A DNA stretch of 64,000 nucleotides from Elusimicrobiota bacterium (GTDB taxonomy: Bacteria > Elusimicrobiota > UBA8919), in the NCBI GenBank assembly GCA_016928195.1, contig JAFGLF010000076.1:17191-81190 (forward strand), read 5' to 3'. The notes beneath the pieces are model-generated. The model saw only the letters and a list, made by a program, of their open reading frames with translations, had not been told where the DNA came from and did not search any database. The translations under genes and the position numbers were made by a program. Numbering within the stretch: position 1 is the first letter of the stretch; each line of letters opens with the position of its first letter. Shown in pieces: positions 16,299 through 25,306 of this stretch.

Positions 16299-17678
16299 GT
16301 GAAAATAAATTCTGATGATACGATTGCTGCAATTTCAACTCTCATTGGTGAATCCGGCATAGGGATAGTACGCCTTAGCGGCAAAAATTCAATAAAAATT
16401 GTCTCCAAAATCTTCCGACCAAACTCACAAAAAACCGTAAATACCCTGGCCACACATACCGTCAATCTCGGTAAAATACTGGATAAAAAAAAATTTATAG
16501 ATGAAGTACTTCTTACGGTAATGAAAGCGCCAAAATCATATACGCGCGAAGATGTTGTTGAAATTTCTTGTCACGGCGGGATAGCAGCACTTAAGAAAAC
16601 ACTTGAACTCTGTTTAAAACATGGCGCGCGTATTGCAGAACCCGGTGAATTTACAAAACGGGCATATTTAAATGGTCGTATTGATTTATCACAGGCCGAA
16701 GCAGTATGCGATATAATAAAGGCAAAAACAGATGTAGCATTGTCCTGTGCGGTAAACCAGCTTCATGGTACATTAACCGATATAATTAATGAACAAAAAA
16801 GTAAAATTGTGGACATGCTGGCTACAATAGAGGTATCAATTGATTATTCGGAGGATGAAATCCCCCAAAGAGATGATACTGGGACAGTTAAAAAAATAAA
16901 TGATGCCGAAAAACCGCTGAAAAAGATACTTTCAACTTTCCAGACCGGCAGGATTTTCCAGGAAGGTGTTAGAACTGCTATTATAGGGAAACCCAACGTT
17001 GGGAAATCATCATTGCTAAATGTACTCGCCGGGCAGGAAAAGGCAATAGTTACGGAGGTCCCAGGGACAACCAGAGATATTATAGAAGAGACTATAAATG
17101 TTTTTGGTATTCCGCTTATTTTGACGGATACTGCGGGGATCAGAGGACACAGCCAGAATATTGTGGAAAAAAAGGGAATAGAGAAAACAAAAAAGATATT
17201 GAACAATGCAGATTTGATTTTATTTGTTTTAGATTCATCAAACAAATTTTCACCTGAAGATTTCCACATTGCTGAAATGCTTGTTTCAAAAAAGGTTATT
17301 TTGGTTTTAAACAAATCAGATCTCCCCAGTAAAATTGGAAACATTTTAGAACTTAAACTTGATGCTTCAGTTGTTAAAGTATCTGCTATAAGAAACGAAG
17401 GTATAGAAAAGCTTAAAAGAGTTATTTATAATCTGTTTATAAAAGGGAATATAAACACCAGTGAATTTTTTATAACAAATACTAGACACAAAACATTAAT
17501 AGAAAATGCGATAAATGCACTTGAGAAGGCAAAGAATTCATGTATATCCGGTGCCTCAGAAGAATTTATTGCACTGGATCTGAGGGCCGCACTGAATTGT
17601 TTGGGTGAGATTACTGGGGAAGTACCGACGGAAGAAATACTTAACAGAATTTTCTCCAATTTTTGTGTTGGGAAATAA
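16299..17678 (+). CDS. mnmE: tRNA modification GTPase MnmE (TrmE)
   Basis: With MnmG it installs the carboxymethylaminomethyl group on wobble uridine 34. The N-terminal formyl-THF-binding domain begins DTIAAISTLIGESGIGIVRLSG. The G domain has GKPNVGKSS, DTAGIR and NKSD, and the C-terminus ends FCVGK with the catalytic Cys. The track start at 16281 is TTG. GTG 16299 is preceded by AGCAGG and lines up with the usual start, so I use it (459 aa); the extra six residues cannot be excluded. Its partner mnmG is at 21659. Confidence 0.96.
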   Translation: MKINSDDTIAAISTLIGESGIGIVRLSGKNSIKIVSKIFRPNSQKTVNTLATHTVNLGKILDKKKFIDEVLLTVMKAPKSYTREDVVEISCHGGIAALKKTLELCLKHGARIAEPGEFTKRAYLNGRIDLSQAEAVCDIIKAKTDVALSCAVNQLHGTLTDIINEQKSKIVDMLATIEVSIDYSEDEIPQRDDTGTVKKINDAEKPLKKILSTFQTGRIFQEGVRTAIIGKPNVGKSSLLNVLAGQEKAIVTEVPGTTRDIIEETINVFGIPLILTDTAGIRGHSQNIVEKKGIEKTKKILNNADLILFVLDSSNKFSPEDFHIAEMLVSKKVILVLNKSDLPSKIGNILELKLDASVVKVSAIRNEGIEKLKRVIYNLFIKGNINTSEFFITNTRHKTLIENAINALEKAKNSCISGASEEFIALDLRAALNCLGEITGEVPTEEILNRIFSNFCVGK

Positions 17679-17729
17679 GAAATATGTTTTACCCCAGACG
17701 GTTATCCGGAAGGAAATGCGGGATGAAAA

Positions 17730-18950
17730 ATGAATAGAAAGATAAAAATAATTTCCTGGTCATTGTATGATTTTGGAAATACAATATTTTCAATGAATAT
17801 TGTATCAATGTATTTTGCTCTATGGATTGTTGTGGATAAAGGGGGTAAGGATATTTTTTATAGTATGGCTCTTTCTATATCAACATTTTTTATAGTACTT
17901 CTTATGCCGATTCTTGGCGTAATTTCAGATGACTATAAAAGAAGAATGCCTTTTTTGATTTTTTTTACAGTTTTATGTGTAATTTTTACCGGATTAATAG
18001 GTATTTTTAATGATATTTTTTTAGGGCTTTTATTTTTCGGAATAGCTAATTTTTTTTACCATACTTCATTGGTTTTTTATGATGCATTAATACCTCAGAT
18101 CGCGGGAAGTCCCGATAAAATAGGCAAAGTGTCAGGATATGGTGTAGCATTCGGTTATCTCGGTGCTATATTGGGGCTTTTAATGGTAAAACCGTTCGTT
18201 GAAGCATATGGCAGGAGCGGAGCATTCATCCCTACGGCAGTTATGTTTTTAATTTTTTCACTCCCGCTGTTTTTTTTAATAAAAGATACTGAAAAACAAA
18301 AGATCTCATTCTCCGGGATTAATGCAAAACTCATCCCTGCAATCAAAAAACTTATACAGCCATTCAAAGAAATAAGAGCCTATGAATCAGTTTTTATGTT
18401 TTTACTTGCAAATTTTCTTTACTGTGATACCATAAATACGATTATTGCATTTATGGCTATATATGCAAGTAAAGTTATAGGATTCAGTAACGTCGGCCTT
18501 ATAAATTTTTTTATTTTATCTACGGTATCGGCAATTATAACTTCATATTTTTGGGGACTGCTTACTGACAAGATAGGTGCAAAAGAATCACTGACATTGG
18601 TTCTTATAACATGGTGTATTGCACTTTTACTTGCGATTTTAAGTTTTAAAGATACAATATTTTGGATAGTTGGCGTTATTTCCGGTGCTGCACTGGCAGG
18701 GGTCTGGGTAACCAGCAGGGTATTGATTGTAAAATTATCACCTCCTGATAAGTTGGGACAGTTTTTGGGGTTTTACGGATTGACTGAGAAAGTTTCAGCA
18801 ATAGTAGGGCCTCTTATATGGGGATTGGCTGTTTTGGTATTTGAACCACTAGGCATAATCAGATACAGGATTGCTGTCGGGATTTTAATGGTTTTTATAT
18901 TAGCAAGTATTTTTATTCTTCAGAAGGTTAATTATGAAAAAGACAGTTAA
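17730..18950 (+). CDS. MFS transporter, UMF1/Atg22-like
   Basis: A 406-aa major facilitator protein with about 12 hydrophobic helices. The N-terminus has SWSLYDFGNTIFSMNI, the pattern of the UMF1 (Atg22-like) family, and a loop with SDDYKRRMPFL corresponds to the MFS A motif. The substrate is unknown for bacterial members. It overlaps the next gene by 17 bp, so the two are probably co-transcribed. Confidence 0.85.
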   Translation: MNRKIKIISWSLYDFGNTIFSMNIVSMYFALWIVVDKGGKDIFYSMALSISTFFIVLLMPILGVISDDYKRRMPFLIFFTVLCVIFTGLIGIFNDIFLGLLFFGIANFFYHTSLVFYDALIPQIAGSPDKIGKVSGYGVAFGYLGAILGLLMVKPFVEAYGRSGAFIPTAVMFLIFSLPLFFLIKDTEKQKISFSGINAKLIPAIKKLIQPFKEIRAYESVFMFLLANFLYCDTINTIIAFMAIYASKVIGFSNVGLINFFILSTVSAIITSYFWGLLTDKIGAKESLTLVLITWCIALLLAILSFKDTIFWIVGVISGAALAGVWVTSRVLIVKLSPPDKLGQFLGFYGLTEKVSAIVGPLIWGLAVLVFEPLGIIRYRIAVGILMVFILASIFILQKVNYEKDS

Positions 18951-20163
18951 TGGTTTACTGCTGTTTACTGGTTGTCATATGGTATTTATTACTTATCTTT
19001 TTTGTAATTCGTTCCCGGATGTAAAGGATATTGACAATGAATATGAGATTGATATGTTCATGGATTATTACTTACCTGAATCGAATCAGTTGTATTGGTC
19101 GCATCCGACCGGATTAAGGATTGCCTGCGGCAGTATGGATATTAAACGGTTTTATTTCGATGAGGAGCTGAAAATACGGTTCCCACTCATAGATGAAAAG
19201 TTTTGGGCAAGATTTTACCATAAACGGTTAAAAACAATTGATTATGAGAACAATCTTAATGAAATTGAATTTGAACATTCTCCGGCAAAAAATCTTTTTC
19301 TGTCTCTTTTAGGAACACCGGGATTTGAAAAATATGAGGCTGATCTTGGCTGGGCGGTCCGCTATGCAGAGGATGAAGCAAACGGCATAAAGCTTGTTTA
19401 TATACTTACAGATTTTGATAATAATTATGCTTTTAAAAACAGGTCAACAAATCTCGGTTTCGAAAAGTTTTACCGTAAAATGCCCAGACAATGGAAAATG
19501 GATGTTAGAAAAAACAATGACAGTATAAATAGCCGCATTTATTTTGAATACAACACGATGTCAGTTTTTGACTATACTGATTTGCTGAATTCAAACGAGA
19601 ACTATACTAAGAAAAATGAGGATTATAAATTTGAATCAAATTTTAATTTGAACATATGTCCAGACTGGCTGACGGGTATGGATTTTTATTTAAGAGAGGA
19701 TAGGGAAAGCAAGAAATTTTCTATTTCAAGACAAATGGAAAACTTTTCTTCCGATGAGAGAAAGGTTACAGTCAGGCCGTATGTTGAAAAACAAATTTTA
19801 AAAAACTTGAAAATATTTTCAGGTGTTACATTTATAAGACATGATTATGAGATTACTTATGCATATTTATCCACTGCAAGCTATGATTATGAAAGGAAAA
19901 ATATGGGAGCTTTTTTAATTGGATATTTTGATTTAAAGCCGAATATAGCCTTTGAAACCGGATATCTGCATGATACAGTTAACTGGAGCAAGGATTTGAT
20001 TTGCGGGCATAACAGGGAAAACAGATTAAAGCTCAGCTGTATATATAAATTTAGTAAGAAATCACAGATAAGGATTATTACCGGCTGGGAGCTGGATAGT
20101 GAGGACCTGGGAAAATTTGCTGTCTTTGACGGCGGGCATGTACAGTTTCAGGCATTATTTTAA
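18934..20163 (+). CDS. predicted outer-membrane beta-barrel protein
   Basis: A 409-aa protein with an N-terminal signal sequence (LLLFTGCHMVFITYLFCNS). Alternating hydrophobic/polar strands rich in Tyr and Phe follow through the sequence (for example KLVYILTDFDNNYAFKN and RIYFEYNTMSVFDYTD), and it ends in Phe (VQFQALF), as outer-membrane barrels do. I do not recognise a named family. The signal-peptide DNA contains two near-identical units (GTTTACTGCT, GTTTACTGGT). It is grouped with a lipoprotein-like gene and a cell-wall amidase, pointing to an envelope role. Confidence 0.55.
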   Translation: MKKTVNGLLLFTGCHMVFITYLFCNSFPDVKDIDNEYEIDMFMDYYLPESNQLYWSHPTGLRIACGSMDIKRFYFDEELKIRFPLIDEKFWARFYHKRLKTIDYENNLNEIEFEHSPAKNLFLSLLGTPGFEKYEADLGWAVRYAEDEANGIKLVYILTDFDNNYAFKNRSTNLGFEKFYRKMPRQWKMDVRKNNDSINSRIYFEYNTMSVFDYTDLLNSNENYTKKNEDYKFESNFNLNICPDWLTGMDFYLREDRESKKFSISRQMENFSSDERKVTVRPYVEKQILKNLKIFSGVTFIRHDYEITYAYLSTASYDYERKNMGAFLIGYFDLKPNIAFETGYLHDTVNWSKDLICGHNRENRLKLSCIYKFSKKSQIRIITGWELDSEDLGKFAVFDGGHVQFQALF

Positions 20164-20164
20164 A

Positions 20165-21004
20165 ATGAAAAATTTTACTAAATTTGTTATTTGTTATTTG
20201 TTATTTGTTATTTGTTATGGGTGTTCTCTATACCGTTCTAAACAGAAACTGTGCAAGGTTATTTATTCTGAAAAATTATCCAGACCCATAGAGGCGATTG
20301 CTATTCTTCCTGCTTCAATCGGTTTTAAGACAGGGAATGCTACAGAATTCGTCCCGCTTGTAAAATCTCCATTGGTTATAGAGAATAAATCGGAAATATG
20401 GTCGGGTCAGCGTGAAGAAAAAATGATTGTTGACCGAACCACTGCGGAAGAGATAAGTAAACATACTTCGGAACATTTTTATAATATTATATTGAAAAGA
20501 AAAAAACTTAGACGTGTTGTGCACCCGGCGAGCGTGAGAAATGTAATGCGGGATAAAAAAGTAAGTATAGGAAGGTTTCAACATATAAGTGATTTAAATA
20601 TACAGCCTGTCCTGGAAAAGTTGTTTAAGATTGCCGATAATTTAGAAGTTGATGCTTTGATAATAAGTATTATAAATAAGTGTGAGACCGCCATTGTTTA
20701 TAAAAGAGTCCGTTCTATCGAGGGAGATGATTTCGGCGAGTATCACGGCGACATGGAATATTTTTATAAATTCAAACTTGAAGTCGGAGTTTTCAATGCT
20801 TCAGAAAAAAAAATCTGCTGGATTGGAGAATATGAAAAAATAAAATCAAACAGAACCCCTGAGTTAGAACAGAATGTTCTAGTTGCAGTAGTAACTAATG
20901 GTTTTGAAAAGTTTTTCAAGAAATATTTGACTGAAAAAATTGTAAAAGGCGGAGGGCCTGAATATCAATGTGTATCAAGAATAGTCGATACATTGCCGTT
21001 TTAG
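20165..21004 (+). CDS. putative lipoprotein with heptanucleotide repeat in its signal peptide
   Basis: The track start (20099) lies inside the upstream gene in another frame, so I take ATG 20165, 2 nt after the upstream stop (279 aa). The signal peptide FVICYLLFVICYGC ends in a possible lipobox Cys. The mature part (AIAILPASIGF, then ILKRKKLRRVVHPASVRNV and DNLEVDALIISII) recalls the fold of CsgG/LpoB/DUF799-type lipoproteins, but the match is weak. The signal is encoded by five perfect TTTGTTA units at 20183-20217. A gain or loss of one unit would shift the frame. Confidence 0.6.
   Translation: MKNFTKFVICYLLFVICYGCSLYRSKQKLCKVIYSEKLSRPIEAIAILPASIGFKTGNATEFVPLVKSPLVIENKSEIWSGQREEKMIVDRTTAEEISKHTSEHFYNIILKRKKLRRVVHPASVRNVMRDKKVSIGRFQHISDLNIQPVLEKLFKIADNLEVDALIISIINKCETAIVYKRVRSIEGDDFGEYHGDMEYFYKFKLEVGVFNASEKKICWIGEYEKIKSNRTPELEQNVLVAVVTNGFEKFFKKYLTEKIVKGGGPEYQCVSRIVDTLPF
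20183..20217. repeat. (TTTGTTA)x5 simple sequence repeat
   Basis: Five uninterrupted copies of the 7-bp unit TTTGTTA, starting 18 nt after the lipoprotein ATG. Seven is not a multiple of three, so slippage would switch the reading frame. Confidence 0.95.
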
Positions 21005-21657
21005 TTTTTTGTTTCTTATTATCCGTTTTTTCCTATACAGAATCCCTGACAAACAGAATTATTGTTATTGATCCTGGTCATGGAACAAAGAATTCCGGCG
21101 GAAAAATTGTAAATTACGGATGTAAAAGTTCACACGGTACAAAAGAAATGGATGTTGTTGTTGATATTTCGGAATTGTTAGGGACTGAATTTCAAAAAAA
21201 AGGTGCCACTGTTTATTTTACGCGTACAAAGAAAGACTTCTGGCGAATAGCCGAAAGTCAGGAGGATGATAATAAACAGCGTGCCGAGTTTGCAAATGAA
21301 AAGGAAGCGGATGTTTTTTTAAGGGTTCATTGTAACTGGGCACCAAATAAAAAAAAGAGAGGGGCCCTTGTCCTATGGTATAAAAAGGATTCCGAAAAGA
21401 TGGCTGAAACCGTTTATAAAGAAATAAAAAAATCCGGTATCAAAGTAGACGGTATAAGAAAACAGCATCTTGTCGGATTCGAATTCGCCAATGTCCCTGC
21501 AATTCTGGTGGAATACGGATATCTTTCTAACAGCAGGGATGAAAAGCTTTTAAAAGATAAAGAATATATAAAAAAAATATCCAGAGCAATTGTAAAAGGA
21601 TTTGAAAAGCATTTTTTAATAAGAAATAATAAAAGCAATATATCTGAAAAAGAATAA
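20968..21657 (+). CDS. N-acetylmuramoyl-L-alanine amidase (Amidase_3)
   Basis: A 229-aa secreted zinc amidase that cleaves the amide bond between MurNAc and the peptide stem. A signal peptide (YIAVLVFCFLLSVFSYTES) precedes the catalytic domain, which has the zinc ligands in IDPGHG, KEMD and RVHCNW and the catalytic Glu in ILVEYGYLSN. No SPOR, LysM or AMIN domain is present. ATG 20968 overlaps the lipoprotein gene by 37 bp, so coupling is likely and phase variation upstream could affect it. Confidence 0.9.
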   Translation: MCIKNSRYIAVLVFCFLLSVFSYTESLTNRIIVIDPGHGTKNSGGKIVNYGCKSSHGTKEMDVVVDISELLGTEFQKKGATVYFTRTKKDFWRIAESQEDDNKQRAEFANEKEADVFLRVHCNWAPNKKKRGALVLWYKKDSEKMAETVYKEIKKSGIKVDGIRKQHLVGFEFANVPAILVEYGYLSNSRDEKLLKDKEYIKKISRAIVKGFEKHFLIRNNKSNISEKE

Positions 21658-21658
21658 T

Positions 21659-23416
21659 ATGTTCAACTATCCTCAAAAATTTGATGTTATTGTTGTTGGC
21701 GCAGGGCATGCGGGCTGTGAAGCAGCGCTGGCTTCTGCCCGTATAGGGCTTAAAACGCTTCTTCTTACAATAAACGCCGATACTGCCGCACAGATGTCCT
21801 GCAATACAGCAATCGGGGGCGTTGCAAAAGGTCAAATTGTCCGGGAAATAGATGCTCTAGGAGGCGAGATGGCAAAAAACACCGATGCCACCGGTATCCA
21901 ATTCAGGATTCTTAACCGTTCAAAAGGTCCTGCTGTTCAATCACCACGTGCCCAATGTGACAAAAAACTTTATCAATTTACAATGAAACATACAATAGAA
22001 AATCAGAAAAATCTATACTTTAAGCAGGCAGAAGTGACAGAGATTTTGACTTCCAAAAATAAGGCAATCGGAATAATAGCCAAGCCGTCGATAAAATTTT
22101 TTGGGGATATGGTTATTGTCACAACAGGAACCTTTTTAAAAGGGCTTATACATATCGGAGAAACAACATATAATTCAGGACGTTCCGGTGAGTTTGCTGC
22201 AATGCATCTTTCGGATTCATTAAAAAAACTAGGATTTACGGTAGGAAGACTTAAAACAGGGACTCCTCCGAGAGTCAACGGAAAGACCGTTAATTACTCG
22301 AAGTGTGTAAAACAGCCGGGCGACGACCCGCCGACCCCGTTTTCGCATTTCACAGCCAAAATTTTACAGCCTCAGTTGCCCTGCTGGTTAACGTATACAA
22401 ATAAAAAAACACATAAAATTATTGCTGAAAATTTTCATCGTGCTCCTCTTTTTTCTGGGCAGATTAAAGGTATAGGTACGAGATATTGTCCTTCCATTGA
22501 GGATAAAGTGAAGAAATTTCCCGAAAAAGAAAGACACCAGATTTTTCTTGAACCGGAAGGATATAATACGGAGGAGATTTATTGCAATGGTATTGCCACA
22601 AGCCTGCCGTATGATGTTCAGTTTGAAATGTTGAAAACCATCCCCGGACTTGAAAAGTGTGAGATTATAAGACCCGGATATGCAATTGAATATGATTTCT
22701 GCCAGCCGACACAGCTGAAACCGACTCTTGAGACAAAGATTGTAGAAAATCTTTTTTTTGCAGGACAGATTAACGGCACATCAGGTTATGAAGAAGCTGG
22801 CGGCCAGGGGATTATTGCCGGAATAAATGCTGCTTCAAAAATCAAGGGGAATCCGCCTTTAATCTTACGGCGCGATGAAGCATACATCGGAGTTTTAATT
22901 GATGATCTGGTGACTAAAGGCGTACTTGACCCCTACAGAATGTTTACATCCCGTGCGGAATACAGACTGCTTTTAAGGAGTGATAATGCTGATTTACGTT
23001 TAATGGATTATGGGTATAAATATGGACTTATAAATAAGGATGTGTATGGAAAGTTTAAAAAATACAGAGAATTTGTCTTTAAGAAAAATGTTAAATTTAA
23101 AGAAGATATTTTGCCATGGACAAAAAAAATAGTAAAATATGAAATTGAAATCGGACAGAAATATGCCGGTTATATAAAAAGACAGATTGCAGATGTAGAA
23201 AGATTTAAAAAGATAGAGGATAAGAAAATTCCGGAACATATAAACTACAGTAAAATACCGGGGCTTTTAACGGAAAGCAGGCATAAACTTGAACAAATAA
23301 GACCGGTGTCCGTAGGCCAGGCCGCCAGAATTTCCGGAGTGACACCTGCTGATATAGGAATATTAATGGTTTGGTTTGCAAAGAATTCAAAAAAAAGCGA
23401 AAAATCATTTGTTTAG
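21659..23416 (+). CDS. mnmG: tRNA uridine-5-carboxymethylaminomethyl modification enzyme MnmG (GidA)
   Basis: The FAD-dependent partner of MnmE, 585 aa and somewhat shorter than the usual 610-630. The dinucleotide-binding motif is VVGAGHAGCEAALASARIG, followed by CNTAIGGVAKGQIVREIDALGGEM and the conserved GRLKTGTPPR. The FAD region reads NLFFAGQINGTSGYEEAGGQG, and the C-terminal helical domain ends ISGVTPADIGILMVW. It starts 1 nt after the amidase stop. Confidence 0.97.
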   Translation: MFNYPQKFDVIVVGAGHAGCEAALASARIGLKTLLLTINADTAAQMSCNTAIGGVAKGQIVREIDALGGEMAKNTDATGIQFRILNRSKGPAVQSPRAQCDKKLYQFTMKHTIENQKNLYFKQAEVTEILTSKNKAIGIIAKPSIKFFGDMVIVTTGTFLKGLIHIGETTYNSGRSGEFAAMHLSDSLKKLGFTVGRLKTGTPPRVNGKTVNYSKCVKQPGDDPPTPFSHFTAKILQPQLPCWLTYTNKKTHKIIAENFHRAPLFSGQIKGIGTRYCPSIEDKVKKFPEKERHQIFLEPEGYNTEEIYCNGIATSLPYDVQFEMLKTIPGLEKCEIIRPGYAIEYDFCQPTQLKPTLETKIVENLFFAGQINGTSGYEEAGGQGIIAGINAASKIKGNPPLILRRDEAYIGVLIDDLVTKGVLDPYRMFTSRAEYRLLLRSDNADLRLMDYGYKYGLINKDVYGKFKKYREFVFKKNVKFKEDILPWTKKIVKYEIEIGQKYAGYIKRQIADVERFKKIEDKKIPEHINYSKIPGLLTESRHKLEQIRPVSVGQAARISGVTPADIGILMVWFAKNSKKSEKSFV

Positions 23417-23428
23417 TAAGGATTTAAT

Positions 23429-25306
23429 ATGTTTTTCTTGATTTTCGGATGTACATTTATTTTTTATATTTTCTCCATGTACCCGACAATTTCTCCTTAT
23501 CGTGACAGCGGGGATATGATAGTTTCGGCATTTACTCTCGGGATTGCCCATCCGCCCGGATATCCGCTTTACGTATTATTAGGTAAGATTTTTATCGTTT
23601 TATTCCCACTTGGTAATATTGCATATCGTATAAATTTGATGTCTGCCTTTTTCGGAGCGTTAGCCTGCGGGATATTATATCTGCTGATTAAAAGATTATG
23701 TATAGAAAGTATAAGCATGGCAGACAAGCCCCGCTATTTATCTATAGCTCCCGCCGTAGCAGTAGTATTATTTGCATTTACATCAGCAATGCATTCTCTC
23801 AGTATTGTTTCTGAAATGTATTCAATAAATATATTTTTCGCTGTTTTAGTAATGTATATCTTATTTTTTCCCAGATACTTTTCGCCAGCCGGCAGATTAC
23901 TTGCTGTATTTATTTTGGGGCTGGGAATGGGCAATCACCAGACACTTATACTTTTAATTCCCGGAATAATATATTTAATAATAAGAAATAAGAATAATAA
24001 CCTTTTGAATTTATCTGGCATACGTTATCTGTCATACATCATCTGTATTTTTATGTTGGGGTTATTCGTTTATCTTTTTCTTCCGGTTCGTTCTGCCCGG
24101 AATCCTGTCGCGGATTGGGGTTCTCCCGCTAAATCATTCAGGAATTTTGCAAGAGTTTTTACTCGCGCGGATTATGGTGCCGTACGTCTACATCCTGAGA
24201 AAAGCCCATCACATCAGAACATCGCAGTGGCAGCCAGACATTTTGTTGATTTTTTAAAAATTTCGGTTGAAGGAAACAGGTTTTTGGTAATTCTCATAAT
24301 TTGTTTTCTCTTGTTCGGGATGCAGTTTTCATTTAAAAAGAGTTTTTTCTGGCCGTTATTTTTGTTCTGGTTTTTTTCAGGTCCGTTCTTTTTCATAATT
24401 TCAAACCTTCCTTTGGAAGATAAGACATCGCTACCCATACTGGAACCATATCTTATAATGCCATTGGCAGTTTTTTCAATATGGATTGGACTCGGGATTC
24501 TTTATATACATTGTAAATTGATTAAATTTGTCAATAATGAAATTGTTTTAATTTTAGCTGCAGGAATAGTAATATTAGGGATTTTTAGAGCACCCGAACT
24601 TAATAAACGATACGAATTTATTGCCTATGACTATTCAAAAGACCTTCTTAAAACATTGCCTTATAACTCTGTATTGTTCAATCCGGATGATACAACAACC
24701 TTTACATTAAAATATCAGCAGGAATGTTTAGGAAAAAGAAAGGATATTAAACTCGCAGTTTTTTATAAGACATTATGGGGATATCAGCAAATCAAAGAGA
24801 GATATCCGGAAATTTTGCCGAATTATGAAATAAAAGGAGGAATAGAATTGGAGAAAACCCTTTTATCATATAACTTTAACCGGATCCCGTTTTATACGGA
24901 TAATATAGTCAAAATACCGAAGCAGTATAAGATTTTTCCAAAGGGATTACTTTACGGTAATTCCGGTATTTTTGAGCAGATGTTTGATTTTTATATAAAA
25001 ATGCGTACTTCAGGGAAAGAAAGATTTTTTACACATCAGATAATAAACTATTATTCTGCAGGTTATAATAATTCAGGGCTTGCATTTAATGAGAAAAAGT
25101 TGTACAATAAAAGTATACGGCTCTTTGAAAAAGCAATTGCTATTGATCCGTCATTGTCACAGGCATATAATAATTTAGGTGTCGTGTACTGGGAAAAGGG
25201 CGATTATAAAAAGGCAGCCGATTATTTCAGGGAAGCGCTTAAGTATGTGCCGTCGGATACGGGTGTTAAAGGAAATTTACAAATGGCAGAGGAAAAAATA
25301 AAATGA
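23429..25306 (+). CDS. DUF2723 membrane glycosyltransferase-like protein with C-terminal TPRs
   Basis: A 625-aa paralogue of the protein at 6962-8641. It shares the motif YPTISPYRDSGDMIVSAFTLGIAHPPGYP and the membrane-segment layout, then has a soluble domain ending in two or so TPR units (NKSIRLFEKAIAIDPSLSQAYNNLGVVYWEKGDYKKAADYF). DUF2723/TMEM260 proteins are GT-C type O-mannosyltransferases in animals, and bacterial roles are little known. A ribosome site (AAGGA) precedes the ATG. It overlaps the rsmG fusion gene by 4 bp. Confidence 0.85.
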   Translation: MFFLIFGCTFIFYIFSMYPTISPYRDSGDMIVSAFTLGIAHPPGYPLYVLLGKIFIVLFPLGNIAYRINLMSAFFGALACGILYLLIKRLCIESISMADKPRYLSIAPAVAVVLFAFTSAMHSLSIVSEMYSINIFFAVLVMYILFFPRYFSPAGRLLAVFILGLGMGNHQTLILLIPGIIYLIIRNKNNNLLNLSGIRYLSYIICIFMLGLFVYLFLPVRSARNPVADWGSPAKSFRNFARVFTRADYGAVRLHPEKSPSHQNIAVAARHFVDFLKISVEGNRFLVILIICFLLFGMQFSFKKSFFWPLFLFWFFSGPFFFIISNLPLEDKTSLPILEPYLIMPLAVFSIWIGLGILYIHCKLIKFVNNEIVLILAAGIVILGIFRAPELNKRYEFIAYDYSKDLLKTLPYNSVLFNPDDTTTFTLKYQQECLGKRKDIKLAVFYKTLWGYQQIKERYPEILPNYEIKGGIELEKTLLSYNFNRIPFYTDNIVKIPKQYKIFPKGLLYGNSGIFEQMFDFYIKMRTSGKERFFTHQIINYYSAGYNNSGLAFNEKKLYNKSIRLFEKAIAIDPSLSQAYNNLGVVYWEKGDYKKAADYFREALKYVPSDTGVKGNLQMAEEKIK

